A DNA stretch of 64,000 nucleotides, taken from Stenotrophomonas nitritireducens. GTDB taxonomy: Bacteria > Pseudomonadota > Gammaproteobacteria > Xanthomonadales > Xanthomonadaceae. The stretch lies in the NCBI RefSeq assembly GCF_001431425.1, contig NZ_LDJG01000014.1:1-64000 (forward strand). Direction: 5' to 3'. This document shows, in pieces, positions 46,954 through 54,538 of the stretch (its first letter is position 1; each line of letters starts with the position of its first letter). A program made the translations under genes and the position numbers. The notes under the pieces were generated by a model, which had not been told where the DNA came from, did not search any database, and saw only the letters and a list, made by a program, of their open reading frames with translations.

Positions 46954-47880
46954 ATGATGCGGATGCGATCGGAAGGGGGCCGGCTTTCCCGAGCCGGGCT
47001 GGCCGTGGCGTTGCTGTGGCTGGCGGGGACCGCGCAGGCGCAATCCGGGCCGGCGGAGGCGGCACGCCGTGCCATGCGGGCGGCCGAAGAGGCGGCCGCT
47101 GCCGTCGCGGCACTGGAGTCGGGCCAGGCCGGGATGCCATCCCAGGTGGAAGTCGCCAGCACGCCTCCGGCGCTGGTTGCCCGCTATGCGGTGGCCGAAG
47201 GTGGATTCGCCGGCTCGACCCTGCAGCTCAGCCAGGACGGGGGCTATGTGCTGCAGCTGGCGATGGCCCCTGTACCGCGCAGCTCGCGCGGGCGATGGTC
47301 GTTGCAGGACGACATGGTGCTGCTGCAGCCGCAGGACAGCCCGCGCGATACCGTGCAGCTGGTTCCCTACGAGGCCTTGGCCGACGAACGCGCCCGGTTG
47401 CAGCAGCAGTTCGCCCAGCTGCAGCAGGCCCTTTCCGGTACGTCGGATGAGCAGGCACGGGCGCGGCTGGAAGAACTGCGGGCCCAGTTCGCGCCGCAGC
47501 ACGTGGCTGGAACGCCGCTGCAGGTGACCCTGCTGGACCCGGTCAGTGGCGTGGCCAGTGACGGCGTGCAGGTGGTGCTGGAACTGGCGCAGGGCGAGCC
47601 GATCGCCGCAGACAGGCTGGCGGGCGGGAACAGCTACCGCTTCCCGGCACCGCTGCCGGGGCAGGCCGTGACCGCCGTGCTGCTGCACTTCCCCGGGCTG
47701 GCCGAACCGGTGCGTCTGCCCTTGCCGGCACCGCTGCGGCCCGGTTACCTGGTGCTGTTTGATGCGTGTGCGGTGGGCATGTGCGTTTCGGACACGATGG
47801 GCCTGATGCTGGAGCAGCAGGAAGGTCAGGTACGCCTGCAGAGCTTTGGTGTCGGCGTGTTCAACGCGGTGGACGATTAG
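46954..47880 (+). CDS. Secreted protein of unknown function
   Basis: 308 residues. Signal peptide (LAVALLWLAGTAQA, cleavage near residue 29), an Ala/Glu-rich helix (AEAARRAMRAAEEAAAAVAAL), a beta-rich part (YAVAEGGFAGSTLQLSQDGGYVLQLAMAP), a short coiled coil (DERARLQQQFAQLQQALSGT then EEQ-rich helix, about 147-176) and a C-terminal beta domain with two Cys in DACAVGMCVSD. No family recognised; periplasmic or surface location is inferred from the signal only. It is preceded by GGAACGGGCAGGAUGGGG-type spacing after nrdR (27 bp), so it may belong to the nrdR transcript. Confidence 0.6.
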   Translation: MMRMRSEGGRLSRAGLAVALLWLAGTAQAQSGPAEAARRAMRAAEEAAAAVAALESGQAGMPSQVEVASTPPALVARYAVAEGGFAGSTLQLSQDGGYVLQLAMAPVPRSSRGRWSLQDDMVLLQPQDSPRDTVQLVPYEALADERARLQQQFAQLQQALSGTSDEQARARLEELRAQFAPQHVAGTPLQVTLLDPVSGVASDGVQVVLELAQGEPIAADRLAGGNSYRFPAPLPGQAVTAVLLHFPGLAEPVRLPLPAPLRPGYLVLFDACAVGMCVSDTMGLMLEQQEGQVRLQSFGVGVFNAVDD

Positions 47881-47922
47881 CATGCCGGCCGGTGCGCCGC
47901 CGCCGGCGGCTGTCGGGCTCCG

Positions 47923-48390
47923 ATGAAGATCGTCAATCTGCAGGACCGGCGCGACCTGGTGCCGGCAATTGCCGCGGCCCATGTGCAGGCCTTCGGCACG
48001 CTGCTGCCGGACTGGACCGTAGCCCAGGCCGTGGCCGAGCTGCAGGCGCAGCAGCGCGATGCCATTCCCTGCAGCTGGCTGGCGATGGACGCCGGGGACT
48101 GGTCGGGTTCGGTGAGCCTGTTGCATGACGACCATGAACAGATCCGCGGCTGGTCGCCGTGGCTGGCCTCGCTGTATGTGAAACCCGAGGCACGTGGCTG
48201 CGGTGTGGGCGCGGCGCTGGTTGAACATGCCATCGCGCAGGCCGCCGTCTTCGGCGTGCCGGAGCTGTACCTGTACTGCGAAGCGCCGAGGGTGGCGTGG
48301 TATCGCACTCTGGGCTGGCGGGTGCATGCCCAACTGCAGCTGGGGCCATTGGCGATCACGGTGATGGCGGTGGAGACCGGGCACCGCTGA
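47923..48390 (+). CDS. GNAT family N-acetyltransferase
   Basis: 155 residues with the GNAT fold. The acetyl-CoA loop is seen as LYVKPEARGCGVGAALVEHA (R-x-x-G-x-G type), preceded by the beta-bulge strand LLHDDHEQIRGWSPWLASL and followed by VPELYLYCEAPRVAWYRTLGW, the usual motif B end with the Tyr that acts in many family members. The acceptor is unknown. Start ATG 47923. It lies between an unknown secreted protein gene and ribD on the same strand; no functional link is visible. Confidence 0.85.
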   Translation: MKIVNLQDRRDLVPAIAAAHVQAFGTLLPDWTVAQAVAELQAQQRDAIPCSWLAMDAGDWSGSVSLLHDDHEQIRGWSPWLASLYVKPEARGCGVGAALVEHAIAQAAVFGVPELYLYCEAPRVAWYRTLGWRVHAQLQLGPLAITVMAVETGHR

Positions 48391-48489
48391 CTGCCGGACG
48401 CTGCCGGGGCCCGGCCCGCAGCGCATACACTGCTGCTTCGCCCGTTGCCGCGGTTGGCGGCGGGCCGGGTACGCAACGAGGTTTTGCCG

Positions 48490-49584
48490 ATGTCGTCGTT
48501 CACTGCCACCGATCACCTGCTGATGGCCCGCGCGCTGCGCCTGGCCGAGCGCGCCGCCTGGACCACGCGGCCCAATCCGATGGTCGGCTGTGTGATCGCC
48601 CATGGCGAGGAGGTGCTGGGCGAGGGCTGGCACCAGCGCGCCGGCGGGCCGCATGCGGAAGTGTTCGCGCTGCGCATGGCCGGCGAGCGCGCACGTGGCG
48701 CCACCGCCTATGTGACGCTGGAGCCGTGCGCGCATTACGGCCGCACCCCGCCATGCGCGCTGGCGCTGATCGAGGCCGGCGTGGCGCGGGTGGTGGCGGC
48801 GATGGCCGATCCGTTCCCCGATGTCGACGGTGGCGGTTTTGCGCTGTTGCGGCAGGCCGGGATCGAGGTGGCGGTGGGGTTGATGGCGGACAGGGCGCGC
48901 GAACTCAACCGCGGCTTCCTGTCGCGGATCGAGCGTGGCCGGCCGTTCGTGCGGGTCAAGCTCGCCGCCAGCCTGGACGGGCGCACCGCGATGGCCAGCG
49001 GCGAGTCGAAGTGGATCACCGGGGCGGCCGCGCGCGCCGACGTGCAGTGCTGGCGCGCGCGCGCCGGCGCGATCCTGACCGGCGCGGCGACGGTGCTGGC
49101 CGACGACCCGGCGCTGACCGCGCGTCCGGAGGCGGGCGACTTCCTGCCGCCTTTGCGGGTGGTGCTGGATGCGCGGCTGCGCACGCTGTCCTGCGCACGG
49201 GTGCGCGAAGGCGGTGCGCCCACGCTGTATCTGCATGATCCGGCGTTGACGCCGCCTGCGCTGGAAGAAGCGGAGTTCGCCTCCGCGCCGCTGCACGCCG
49301 ATGGCCGCTTCGACCTGGCGGCGGTGATGGCGCTGTTGGCCGCGCGCGGCATCAACGAGGTCCATGTCGAAGCCGGGCCGACCCTATGCGGTGCGCTGCT
49401 GCGCGCCGGCCTGGCCGACGAGCTGCTGCTGTACATGGCGCCGCTGCTGATGGGCGAGGGCGCCCGCCCGCTGCTGGCCGGGCTGGGAATCGAGTCGATG
49501 GCGCAGGCGCGGCCGCTGGAGGTGCGCGACCTGCGCATGGTCGGCAAGGACCTGCGCCTGCTGCTGCGCCCGGTCGCCCCGTAG
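48490..49584 (+). CDS. ribD: Bifunctional riboflavin deaminase-reductase RibD
   Basis: Second and third steps of riboflavin synthesis: deamination of the pyrimidine then NADPH reduction. The protein has 364 residues. The N-terminal deaminase has zinc ligands His55 (PHAEVFAL, catalytic Glu57), Cys80 and Cys89 (LEPCAHYGRTPPC). The C-terminal reductase starts about residue 150 (RPFVRVKLAASLDGRTAMASGES, WITG, VLTGAATVLADDPALTAR, EAGPTLCGALL). Start ATG 48490 (MSSFTATDHLL). The TAG stop is the TAG of a GTAG REP element, so the 3' end of the gene merges with the repeat. The FMN riboswitch lies downstream, so ribD seems not to be under it here. Confidence 0.96.
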   Translation: MSSFTATDHLLMARALRLAERAAWTTRPNPMVGCVIAHGEEVLGEGWHQRAGGPHAEVFALRMAGERARGATAYVTLEPCAHYGRTPPCALALIEAGVARVVAAMADPFPDVDGGGFALLRQAGIEVAVGLMADRARELNRGFLSRIERGRPFVRVKLAASLDGRTAMASGESKWITGAAARADVQCWRARAGAILTGAATVLADDPALTARPEAGDFLPPLRVVLDARLRTLSCARVREGGAPTLYLHDPALTPPALEEAEFASAPLHADGRFDLAAVMALLAARGINEVHVEAGPTLCGALLRAGLADELLLYMAPLLMGEGARPLLAGLGIESMAQARPLEVRDLRMVGKDLRLLLRPVAP

Positions 49585-49725
49585 AGCGGGGCACCGCCCG
49601 GCGCTACAGCCCCGCCGCCTTGTAGAGCGGGGCAACGCCCCGCTGGGGCATTACCGGGCCAGCCCGCCGGGCGCCGCCCGGCGCTACAGCCCCCACCGCC
49701 TTGTAGAGCGGGGCAACGCCCCGCT
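49581..49725. repeat. GTAG REP array starting on the ribD stop codon
   Basis: Elements: a hybrid at 49581-49607 (family A head GTAGAGCGGGGC, family B tail GCCCGGCGCTAC); family A at 49622-49644 and 49703-49725 (81 bp apart); family B on the minus strand at 49665-49687. The linkers (CAGCCC...CCGCCTT) are also repeated. The first element overlaps the last codons of ribD. Confidence 0.85.
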
Positions 49726-49819
49726 GGGGTTTTCCCGGCAATGCACCGGCAGATGCGATGCCGCGCTCCGCGGAACACTGCCATCCATCCGCCAGACAGG
49801 TCCGCGGGGAGCCGGCTGG

Positions 49820-49825
49820 TACAAT
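49820..49825 (+). promoter_or_regulatory. Candidate -10 box for the riboflavin operon leader
   Basis: GGTACAAT followed by GCGCC, about 32 bp upstream of the first conserved base of the FMN riboswitch. No good -35 at standard spacing (CAGACA lies 21 bp upstream). Confidence 0.45.
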
Positions 49826-49856
49826 GCGCCGGCCGGTTCGCCGGCAACCACGAACG

Positions 49857-50090
49857 TCTTCAGGGCGGGGTGTAATTCCCCACCGGCGGTAGGTGCGCGG
49901 TTCCCCCGGGAACCTGCACGAGCCCGCGAGCGCCGAGGCCGGCACGCGAGTCATTGCACTCGCGGATACCCATGCATCGCATGCGCGGGTTGCAACGGCC
50001 GAGGGTCAGCAGATCCGGTCCGATGCCGGAGCCGACGGTTGGCGACGCCGCGAACGCGGTGCCGCCTAGAGTCCGGATGAAAGAAGACGG
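49857..50090 (+). promoter_or_regulatory. FMN riboswitch (RFN element)
   Basis: All conserved blocks are present in order: CTTCAGGGCGGGG and ATTCCCCACCGGCGGTA (P1/P2 with a GTGTAATTC variant), AGCCCGCGAGCG, a long variable P3-P4 arm, GGTCAGCAGATCCGGT, ATGCCGGAGCCGACGGTT, and AGTCCGGATGAAAGAAGA closing P1. Downstream, GCGCGC-rich arms (50091-50118) and a TTTTTCG stretch before the coding region are the likely expression platform. It sits 138 bp before ribE, so it should repress ribE-ribBX(-ribH) when FMN is high. P3/P4 is longer than the consensus. Confidence 0.96.
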
Positions 50091-50165
50091 CCCGCGCGCG
50101 GCCCGGCCGTGCGCGCGCCTGTTTGCCTTGTGGCGTTTTTCGCTCTCCAACCGCGGGAAACGTTC

Positions 50166-50228
50166 ATGAAAACCCTCTGCATTTCTCTTCCGGTCTTCCG
50201 GTTCGCCTCCACCACGGAGGTGCGCTGA
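50166..50228 (+). CDS. Candidate 20-residue ORF between riboswitch and ribE
   Basis: ATG 50166 opens a frame of 20 codons (MKTLCISLPV...TTEVR) whose TGA overlaps the ribE ATG (TGATG). A weak GCGGGAAA lies upstream, and the good GGAGG of ribE is inside it. It may couple ribE translation to ribosomes loading in the leader, or be fortuitous. Confidence 0.3.
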   Translation: MKTLCISLPVFRFASTTEVR

Positions 50229-50830
50229 TGTTCACCGGCATCATCGAAGGCGTCGGCCGCCTGGCCGCGCATGAGCCCGTCGGCGGCGATGTCCGCTTCA
50301 CCTTCGAGGTCGGCAGCCTGCCGTTCGACAACGTGCAGCTGGGCGAAAGCATCGCGGTCAACGGCGTGTGCCTGACCGTGATCGCGTTCGACGCCGGCTC
50401 GTTCCAGGCCGACGCCTCGACCGAGACCCTGGGCCTGACCACGCTGGGCCGCCTGGCCGTGGGCGCGGCGATCAACCTCGAGCGCGCGATGCGCCCGACC
50501 GACCGCCTCGGTGGCCACCTGGTCAGCGGCCACGTCGACGGCATCGGCAGGGTGCTGTCGATCCACGACGACGCGCGCGCGCAGCGCTGGCGCTTCGCCG
50601 CGCCGGTGCCGCTGCTCAGGTACATCGCCAAGAAGGGCTCGATCTGCGTCGATGGCGTCAGCCTCACCGTCAACGAGGCCGACGACGCCGGCTTCGAGGT
50701 GGCGTTGATCCCGCACACCGTCGCCCATACCCGTTTCGCCCACACCGGCGTCGACGACGCCGTCAATCTGGAAATCGACCTGGTGGCGCGCTATGTCGAG
50801 CGCCTGCTGGGCCAGGGAGCCACCGCATGA
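50228..50830 (+). CDS. ribE: Riboflavin synthase alpha chain RibE
   Basis: Final step: two 6,7-dimethyl-8-ribityllumazine to riboflavin + pyrimidine. The 200 residues form two similar beta-barrel halves, each with the family repeat: MFTGIIEGVGRL ... LGESIAVNGVCLTVI in the N-terminal half and LGGHLVSGHVDGIGRV ... KKGSICVDGVSLTVN in the C-terminal half. The first residues MFTG(I/L) are the standard N-terminus of the family. The start ATG 50228 is preceded by GGAGG at 7-nt spacing. The stop overlaps the ribBX ATG. It is the first full gene under the FMN riboswitch. Confidence 0.97.
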   Translation: MFTGIIEGVGRLAAHEPVGGDVRFTFEVGSLPFDNVQLGESIAVNGVCLTVIAFDAGSFQADASTETLGLTTLGRLAVGAAINLERAMRPTDRLGGHLVSGHVDGIGRVLSIHDDARAQRWRFAAPVPLLRYIAKKGSICVDGVSLTVNEADDAGFEVALIPHTVAHTRFAHTGVDDAVNLEIDLVARYVERLLGQGATA

Positions 50831-51927
50831 ACTTCGCCCCCGTCCCCGAACTGCTGGAAGAGATCCGTGCCGGCCGCATGGTGGTGATCGTCGACGACGA
50901 GGACCGCGAGAACGAAGGCGACCTGATCATGGCCGCCGAGCTGGTCAAGCCATCGGACATCAACTTCATGGTCACCCATGGCCGCGGCCTGGTGTGCCTG
51001 CCGCTGACCCGCGAGCGCGCCGGGCAGCTCGGGCTGGCGCCGATGGTGCGCGCCAATACCGCGCAGTTCCAGACCAACTTCACTGTCAGCATCGAAGCCG
51101 CAGAGGGCGTGACCACGGGCATCTCGGCCGCCGACCGCGCCCATACCATCCGCACCGCGGTGAAGCCCGACGCCAGGCCGTCGGACCTGCACCAGCCGGG
51201 CCATATCTTCCCGTTGATCGCCCAGCCCGGCGGCGTGCTGACCCGCGCCGGGCACACCGAAGCCGGCGTCGACCTGGCCATGCTGGCCGGGCTGGAACCG
51301 GCCGGCGTGCTGGTGGAGATCCTCAACCCCGACGGCACCATGGCGCGGCGGCCGGAGCTGGAAGTGTTCGCGCGCGAGCATGGGCTGAAGATGGGTTCCA
51401 TCGCCGACCTGATCGCCTGGCGGCTGGCCACCGAGCACACCGTGGAGCGGGTGGACGAGCGCGGGATCGACACCGAGTTCGGCGCGTTCAAGCTGGTCAC
51501 CTACCGCGACCGCATCGCCCACGACCTGCACTTCGCGCTGGTCAAGGGCCAGCCGGACAAGGACACGCCGACCCTGGTCCGCGTGCAGGTGGAGAACCCG
51601 CTGGCCGACCTGCTGCACTGGCGCCGCGACGATTTCGGCGTGGCTGCCACCGATGCGCTGCGCGCCATCGCCGCCGAAGGCCAGGGCGTGATGGTGGTGC
51701 TCTCGGCTCCGCGCGATTCCGACGCGCTGCTGGCGCGCCTGCGCCGCGAACCCGAGGTGCGCCCGGCCGGCAAGGACAAGGACGTGGGCCAGTGGCGCCG
51801 CAACGGCGCCGGCGCGCAGATCCTGGCCGACCTCGGCCTGGGCAGGCTGCGCGTGCTCGGCACCCCGCGCCGGCAGATCGGCCTGGCCGGCTACGGCCTT
51901 GAGATCGTCGAGACCGTGCAGCCCTGA
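50827..51927 (+). CDS. ribB: DHBP synthase with degenerate RibA domain (RibBX type)
   Basis: N-terminal 3,4-dihydroxy-2-butanone-4-phosphate synthase with intact motifs: DDEDRENEGDLIMAAE (metal and substrate acids), TGISAADRAHTI, and TRAGHTEAGVDLAMLAG. The C-terminal part (about 205-366) is GTP-cyclohydrolase-II-like in layout (FGAFKLVTYRDRIAHDLHFAL, the GAGAQILADLGLGRLRVL helix) but lacks the zinc-binding Cys cluster and the SLRCDC-type segment, replaced by LADLLHWRRDDFGVAATDAL. It should therefore make DHBP only; GTP cyclohydrolase II must be encoded elsewhere. This is the RibBX variant known from proteobacteria. 366 residues; ATG in the ribE stop. Confidence 0.93.
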   Translation: MNFAPVPELLEEIRAGRMVVIVDDEDRENEGDLIMAAELVKPSDINFMVTHGRGLVCLPLTRERAGQLGLAPMVRANTAQFQTNFTVSIEAAEGVTTGISAADRAHTIRTAVKPDARPSDLHQPGHIFPLIAQPGGVLTRAGHTEAGVDLAMLAGLEPAGVLVEILNPDGTMARRPELEVFAREHGLKMGSIADLIAWRLATEHTVERVDERGIDTEFGAFKLVTYRDRIAHDLHFALVKGQPDKDTPTLVRVQVENPLADLLHWRRDDFGVAATDALRAIAAEGQGVMVVLSAPRDSDALLARLRREPEVRPAGKDKDVGQWRRNGAGAQILADLGLGRLRVLGTPRRQIGLAGYGLEIVETVQP

Positions 51928-51938
51928 CGACTCCTCCC

Positions 51939-52050
51939 GCAGGAGCGGCTTCAGCCGCGCCGGGGGTGTCCCGAAGAACCACAACCCTCGCCATCGCAGG
52001 CGCAGGGGACGTGGCCGCGGGGATCCCATCGCAGCTGAAGCCGCTCCTAC
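51939..52050. repeat. Inverted pair of GTAG REPs (family C) between ribBX and ribH
   Basis: A plus-strand element with the head mutated to GCAG (51939-51960, AGGAGCGGCTTCAGCCGCG) and a minus-strand one at 52029-52050 (GCAGCTGAAGCCGCTCCTAC). They interrupt the riboflavin operon between ribBX and ribH. Together they can form a long stem in the mRNA and might give ribE-ribBX and ribH different levels. Confidence 0.82.
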
Positions 52051-52102
52051 GGGAAGGCGACCTACACGGTAAACTGACCCACCTTTTGGATCGCTACGCC
52101 CC

Positions 52103-52570
52103 ATGAGCCACTACGAAGGCGACCTCCGCCCGGCCGGAACGGCCCGTTTCGTCATCATCGCCAGCCGCTGGAACGCCCGCATCACCGACGTGCTGGTGGC
52201 CGGCGCGCGGCAGAGCCTGGCCGGCAACGGCATCGGCGAGGACGCCATCGACGTGGTACGCGTGCCCGGCGCCTGGGAGATCCCGCTGGTCGCCGCGCGC
52301 CTGGCCGCCGCCGGCCGGCATGCGGCCATCATCACCCTGGGCTGCGTGATCCGCGGCGATACCCGCCACTACGAGCACGTGGCCGACCGTTGCGCAGAAG
52401 GCCTGATGCGCGCGCAGCTGGACTTCGGCGTGCCGGTGCTCAACGGCGTGCTGGCGGTCGAGCGCGTGGAGGATGCCGAGGCCCGCGCCGGCGGCAGCCA
52501 CGGCAACAAGGGCGAGGAAGCCGCGCTGGCGGCATTGGAAATGGTCAATCTTCTGGAGCAGCTGCCATGA
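52103..52570 (+). CDS. ribH: 6,7-dimethyl-8-ribityllumazine synthase RibH
   Basis: Condenses DHBP with the ribitylaminopyrimidine to lumazine; forms icosahedral or pentameric shells. The protein has 155 residues. Substrate loops: [10 protein letters not shown] (Trp/Asn stacking), [11 protein letters not shown], and the catalytic His loop [14 protein letters not shown] (His89). The C-terminal part carries [16 protein letters not shown] and a helix to LLEQLP. The start ATG 52103 ([10 protein letters not shown]). The stop overlaps the nusB start (ATGA). Confidence 0.97.
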   Translation: MSHYEGDLRPAGTARFVIIASRWNARITDVLVAGARQSLAGNGIGEDAIDVVRVPGAWEIPLVAARLAAAGRHAAIITLGCVIRGDTRHYEHVADRCAEGLMRAQLDFGVPVLNGVLAVERVEDAEARAGGSHGNKGEEAALAALEMVNLLEQLP

Positions 52571-53046
52571 GCAACAAGAACCACGGCAAGCCTGCCGGCA
52601 AACCCTTCCGCCGCGACGGCGTCGATCCGGTGCTGCGCTCGCGCGCGCGCCGGCGCGCGCTGCAGGCGATCTACGCCTGGCAGATCTCCGGCGGCAACGC
52701 CGAGTCGCTGCTGGCCCAGTTCGCCCACGAGCAGGCGCACGAAGTGGCCGACCTGGCCTACTTCGAGAACCTGCTGCGCGGCGTGCTCGACCACCGCCGC
52801 GAACTGGACGAGGCGCTTGTGCCGTTCCTCGACCGTCCGGTCGAAGAGGTCGACGCGATCGAGCGCGCGGTGCTGCGCGTGGCCGCTTACGAACTGCGCC
52901 ACCGCATGGACGTGCCGTACCGGGTGGTGATCAACGAGGCCATCGAGACCGCCAAGCGGTTCGGCTCCGAGCATGGCCACACCTACGTCAACGGCGTGCT
53001 GGACCGCGCCGCCGTGGAATGGCGCAAGGTCGAATCGGGCCAGTGA
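52567..53046 (+). CDS. nusB: Transcription antitermination protein NusB
   Basis: RNA-binding antitermination factor acting with S10 at boxA of rRNA operons. The protein has 159 residues, all-alpha: [20 protein letters not shown] (first helices), a central [36 protein letters not shown], and [34 protein letters not shown], the highly conserved end. A basic N-terminal tail ([16 protein letters not shown]) is longer than in E. coli. Coupled to ribH, the usual ribH-nusB pair; thiL follows. Confidence 0.97.
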   Translation: MSNKNHGKPAGKPFRRDGVDPVLRSRARRRALQAIYAWQISGGNAESLLAQFAHEQAHEVADLAYFENLLRGVLDHRRELDEALVPFLDRPVEEVDAIERAVLRVAAYELRHRMDVPYRVVINEAIETAKRFGSEHGHTYVNGVLDRAAVEWRKVESGQ

Positions 53047-53142
53047 CACCATCGCCGGTGCGCGACCGCGCCGGCCGGATCCACCACGACGCCGGGGCCG
53101 GCTGCATCGGCACCGGCGTTTTCGTTCCAGGAATGCCTGCGC

Positions 53143-54117
53143 ATGAGCCTTGACGAGTTCGTACTGATCGAACGCATCGCGCGCCGCACCCATGCGCGCG
53201 ACGACATCGCGCTGGGCATCGGCGACGACGCGGCCCTGCTGCGGCCCGCGGCGGACCAGCAGTTGGCGGTCACCGCCGACACGCTCAACGCCGGCGTGCA
53301 TTTCCCCGCCGAGAGCGCGCCGGCCGATATCGGCTGGAAGGCGCTGGCGGTCAATCTCTCCGACCTGGCGGCGATGGGCGCCGCACCGGCCTGGTGCACG
53401 CTGTCGTTGTCCCTGCCGCAGGCCGAGGCCGCTTGGCTGGACCCGTTCGCCGACGGGCTGTTCGCGCTGGCCGATGCCAGCGGCATCGCCGTGGTCGGCG
53501 GCGATACTACGCGCGGACCGTTGTCGATCTCGATCACCGCGATGGGGCAGGTGCCGGCCGGGCAGGCGCTGCGCCGCGACGGCGCGCGGGTGGGCGACGA
53601 CATCTGGATCAGCGGCCATCCCGGCGAGGCCGCCGGCGCGCTGCGGCTCTGGCAGCAGGGCAGGCTGGACGTGCGCCACGCCGCGGCCGATGCCGCTCAC
53701 GAACACCTGCGCCAGCGCCTGCAGCGGCCGGCGCCGCGGTTGGAACTCGGGTTGGCGCTGCGCGGGCTGGCGCACGCGGCGGCCGATGTATCCGATGGGT
53801 TGCTGGCCGACCTGGGCCACATCGCGGCGCGCAGCGGCGTGGCAGTGGTGGTGCAGGCCGACACCATGCCGCTGTCGCCGGCACTGCGCGCCGCATTCGG
53901 CTTTGATGCCGCGCTGGACTGCGCGCTGCGCGGCGGCGACGACTACGAACTGTGTTTCACCGCCGCGCCGGAACGGCGCGAGGCGCTGGGTGCGTTGTCA
54001 TCGAGCCTGGCGTTGCCGTTGACGCGCGTCGGCGTGATCGCCGAGGGCCGTGGCGTCCGCTGCGAGGGCGATGCCGGCGACGGGCGTGCCAGCGGCTACC
54101 GCCACTTCGCGGAGTAG
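53143..54117 (+). CDS. thiL: Thiamine-monophosphate kinase ThiL
   Basis: ATP-dependent last step of thiamine pyrophosphate synthesis. The protein has 324 residues, in the PurM/AIR synthetase superfamily. Blocks: DEFVLIERIA, the GIGDDAALLRPAADQQLAVT metal/ATP segment, DTLNAGVHFP, IGWKALAVNLSDLAAMGAAP (family signature), IAVVGGDTTRGPLSIS, HAAADVSDGLLADLGHIA and LRGGDDYELCF. All ATP-binding acids are present. Start ATG 53143 (MSLDEFVLIERIARR). It follows nusB by 96 bp, as in many gammaproteobacteria. Confidence 0.96.
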   Translation: MSLDEFVLIERIARRTHARDDIALGIGDDAALLRPAADQQLAVTADTLNAGVHFPAESAPADIGWKALAVNLSDLAAMGAAPAWCTLSLSLPQAEAAWLDPFADGLFALADASGIAVVGGDTTRGPLSISITAMGQVPAGQALRRDGARVGDDIWISGHPGEAAGALRLWQQGRLDVRHAAADAAHEHLRQRLQRPAPRLELGLALRGLAHAAADVSDGLLADLGHIAARSGVAVVVQADTMPLSPALRAAFGFDAALDCALRGGDDYELCFTAAPERREALGALSSSLALPLTRVGVIAEGRGVRCEGDAGDGRASGYRHFAE

Positions 54118-54199
54118 GTCGGGCGTCGCGTTTCCCTGCCCGCGTCGTGCCGGCCGGCGCGCTCCGGTCGGGTCATGCGCATCGGCCGGGAAATGCAGC

Positions 54200-54369
54200 A
54201 CTTCGCTTACCGGACGCCGCCTTGCCGCACGGCACGCTGCCGGTTTCCGGCGGGCGAAGGCCGGGGGGAATGCCGCGTCGTCGTGGAAATGCGCCGGCAC
54301 CGCGTCCGCGTCATGCGGTTTCCATGCCGCGGCCCGGCGTGCGGCGAACTGCGAGGGAGCGATATCCAT
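54200..54369 (-). pseudogene. Decayed fragment of a SnoaL/NTF2-like protein
   Basis: From ATG 54369 the minus strand reads MDIAPSQFAARRAAAWKPHD then ADAVPAHFHDDAAFPPAFAR, which follows the N-terminal pattern of SnoaL-like proteins (helix, W-x-x-HD-x-DAV-x-x-HFHDD-x-x-F). After that the pattern moves to another frame (TGSVPCGKAASGK, like the GS-GVLRGKAALR turn of these proteins), implying a frameshift, and then ends. About 60 of roughly 130 residues are left. The rest of the 421-bp thiL-oxidase gap (54118-54538) shows nothing else. The homology call is by eye only. Confidence 0.4.
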
Positions 54370-54538
54370 GGCCCGCACTCGTCTGATTGCGGTGTCGGGC
54401 GTGTCCGGGCGGCGCTCAGGCCGGGATTGCTTCCCGATACCTGACGATCCGGAAGCTGCGCGTCGGGGGCGTGGATCCGACTTGCCGCTGGCCGGAAAAA
54501 GCGGGCGGCCCCGCTTCTCGGCCGTCTCCCGCAGGTCG

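Noticed and set aside
53047..53142. Possible small gene between nusB and thiL
   Set aside because: Only 96 bp; no start with a ribosome-binding site and no conserved pattern.
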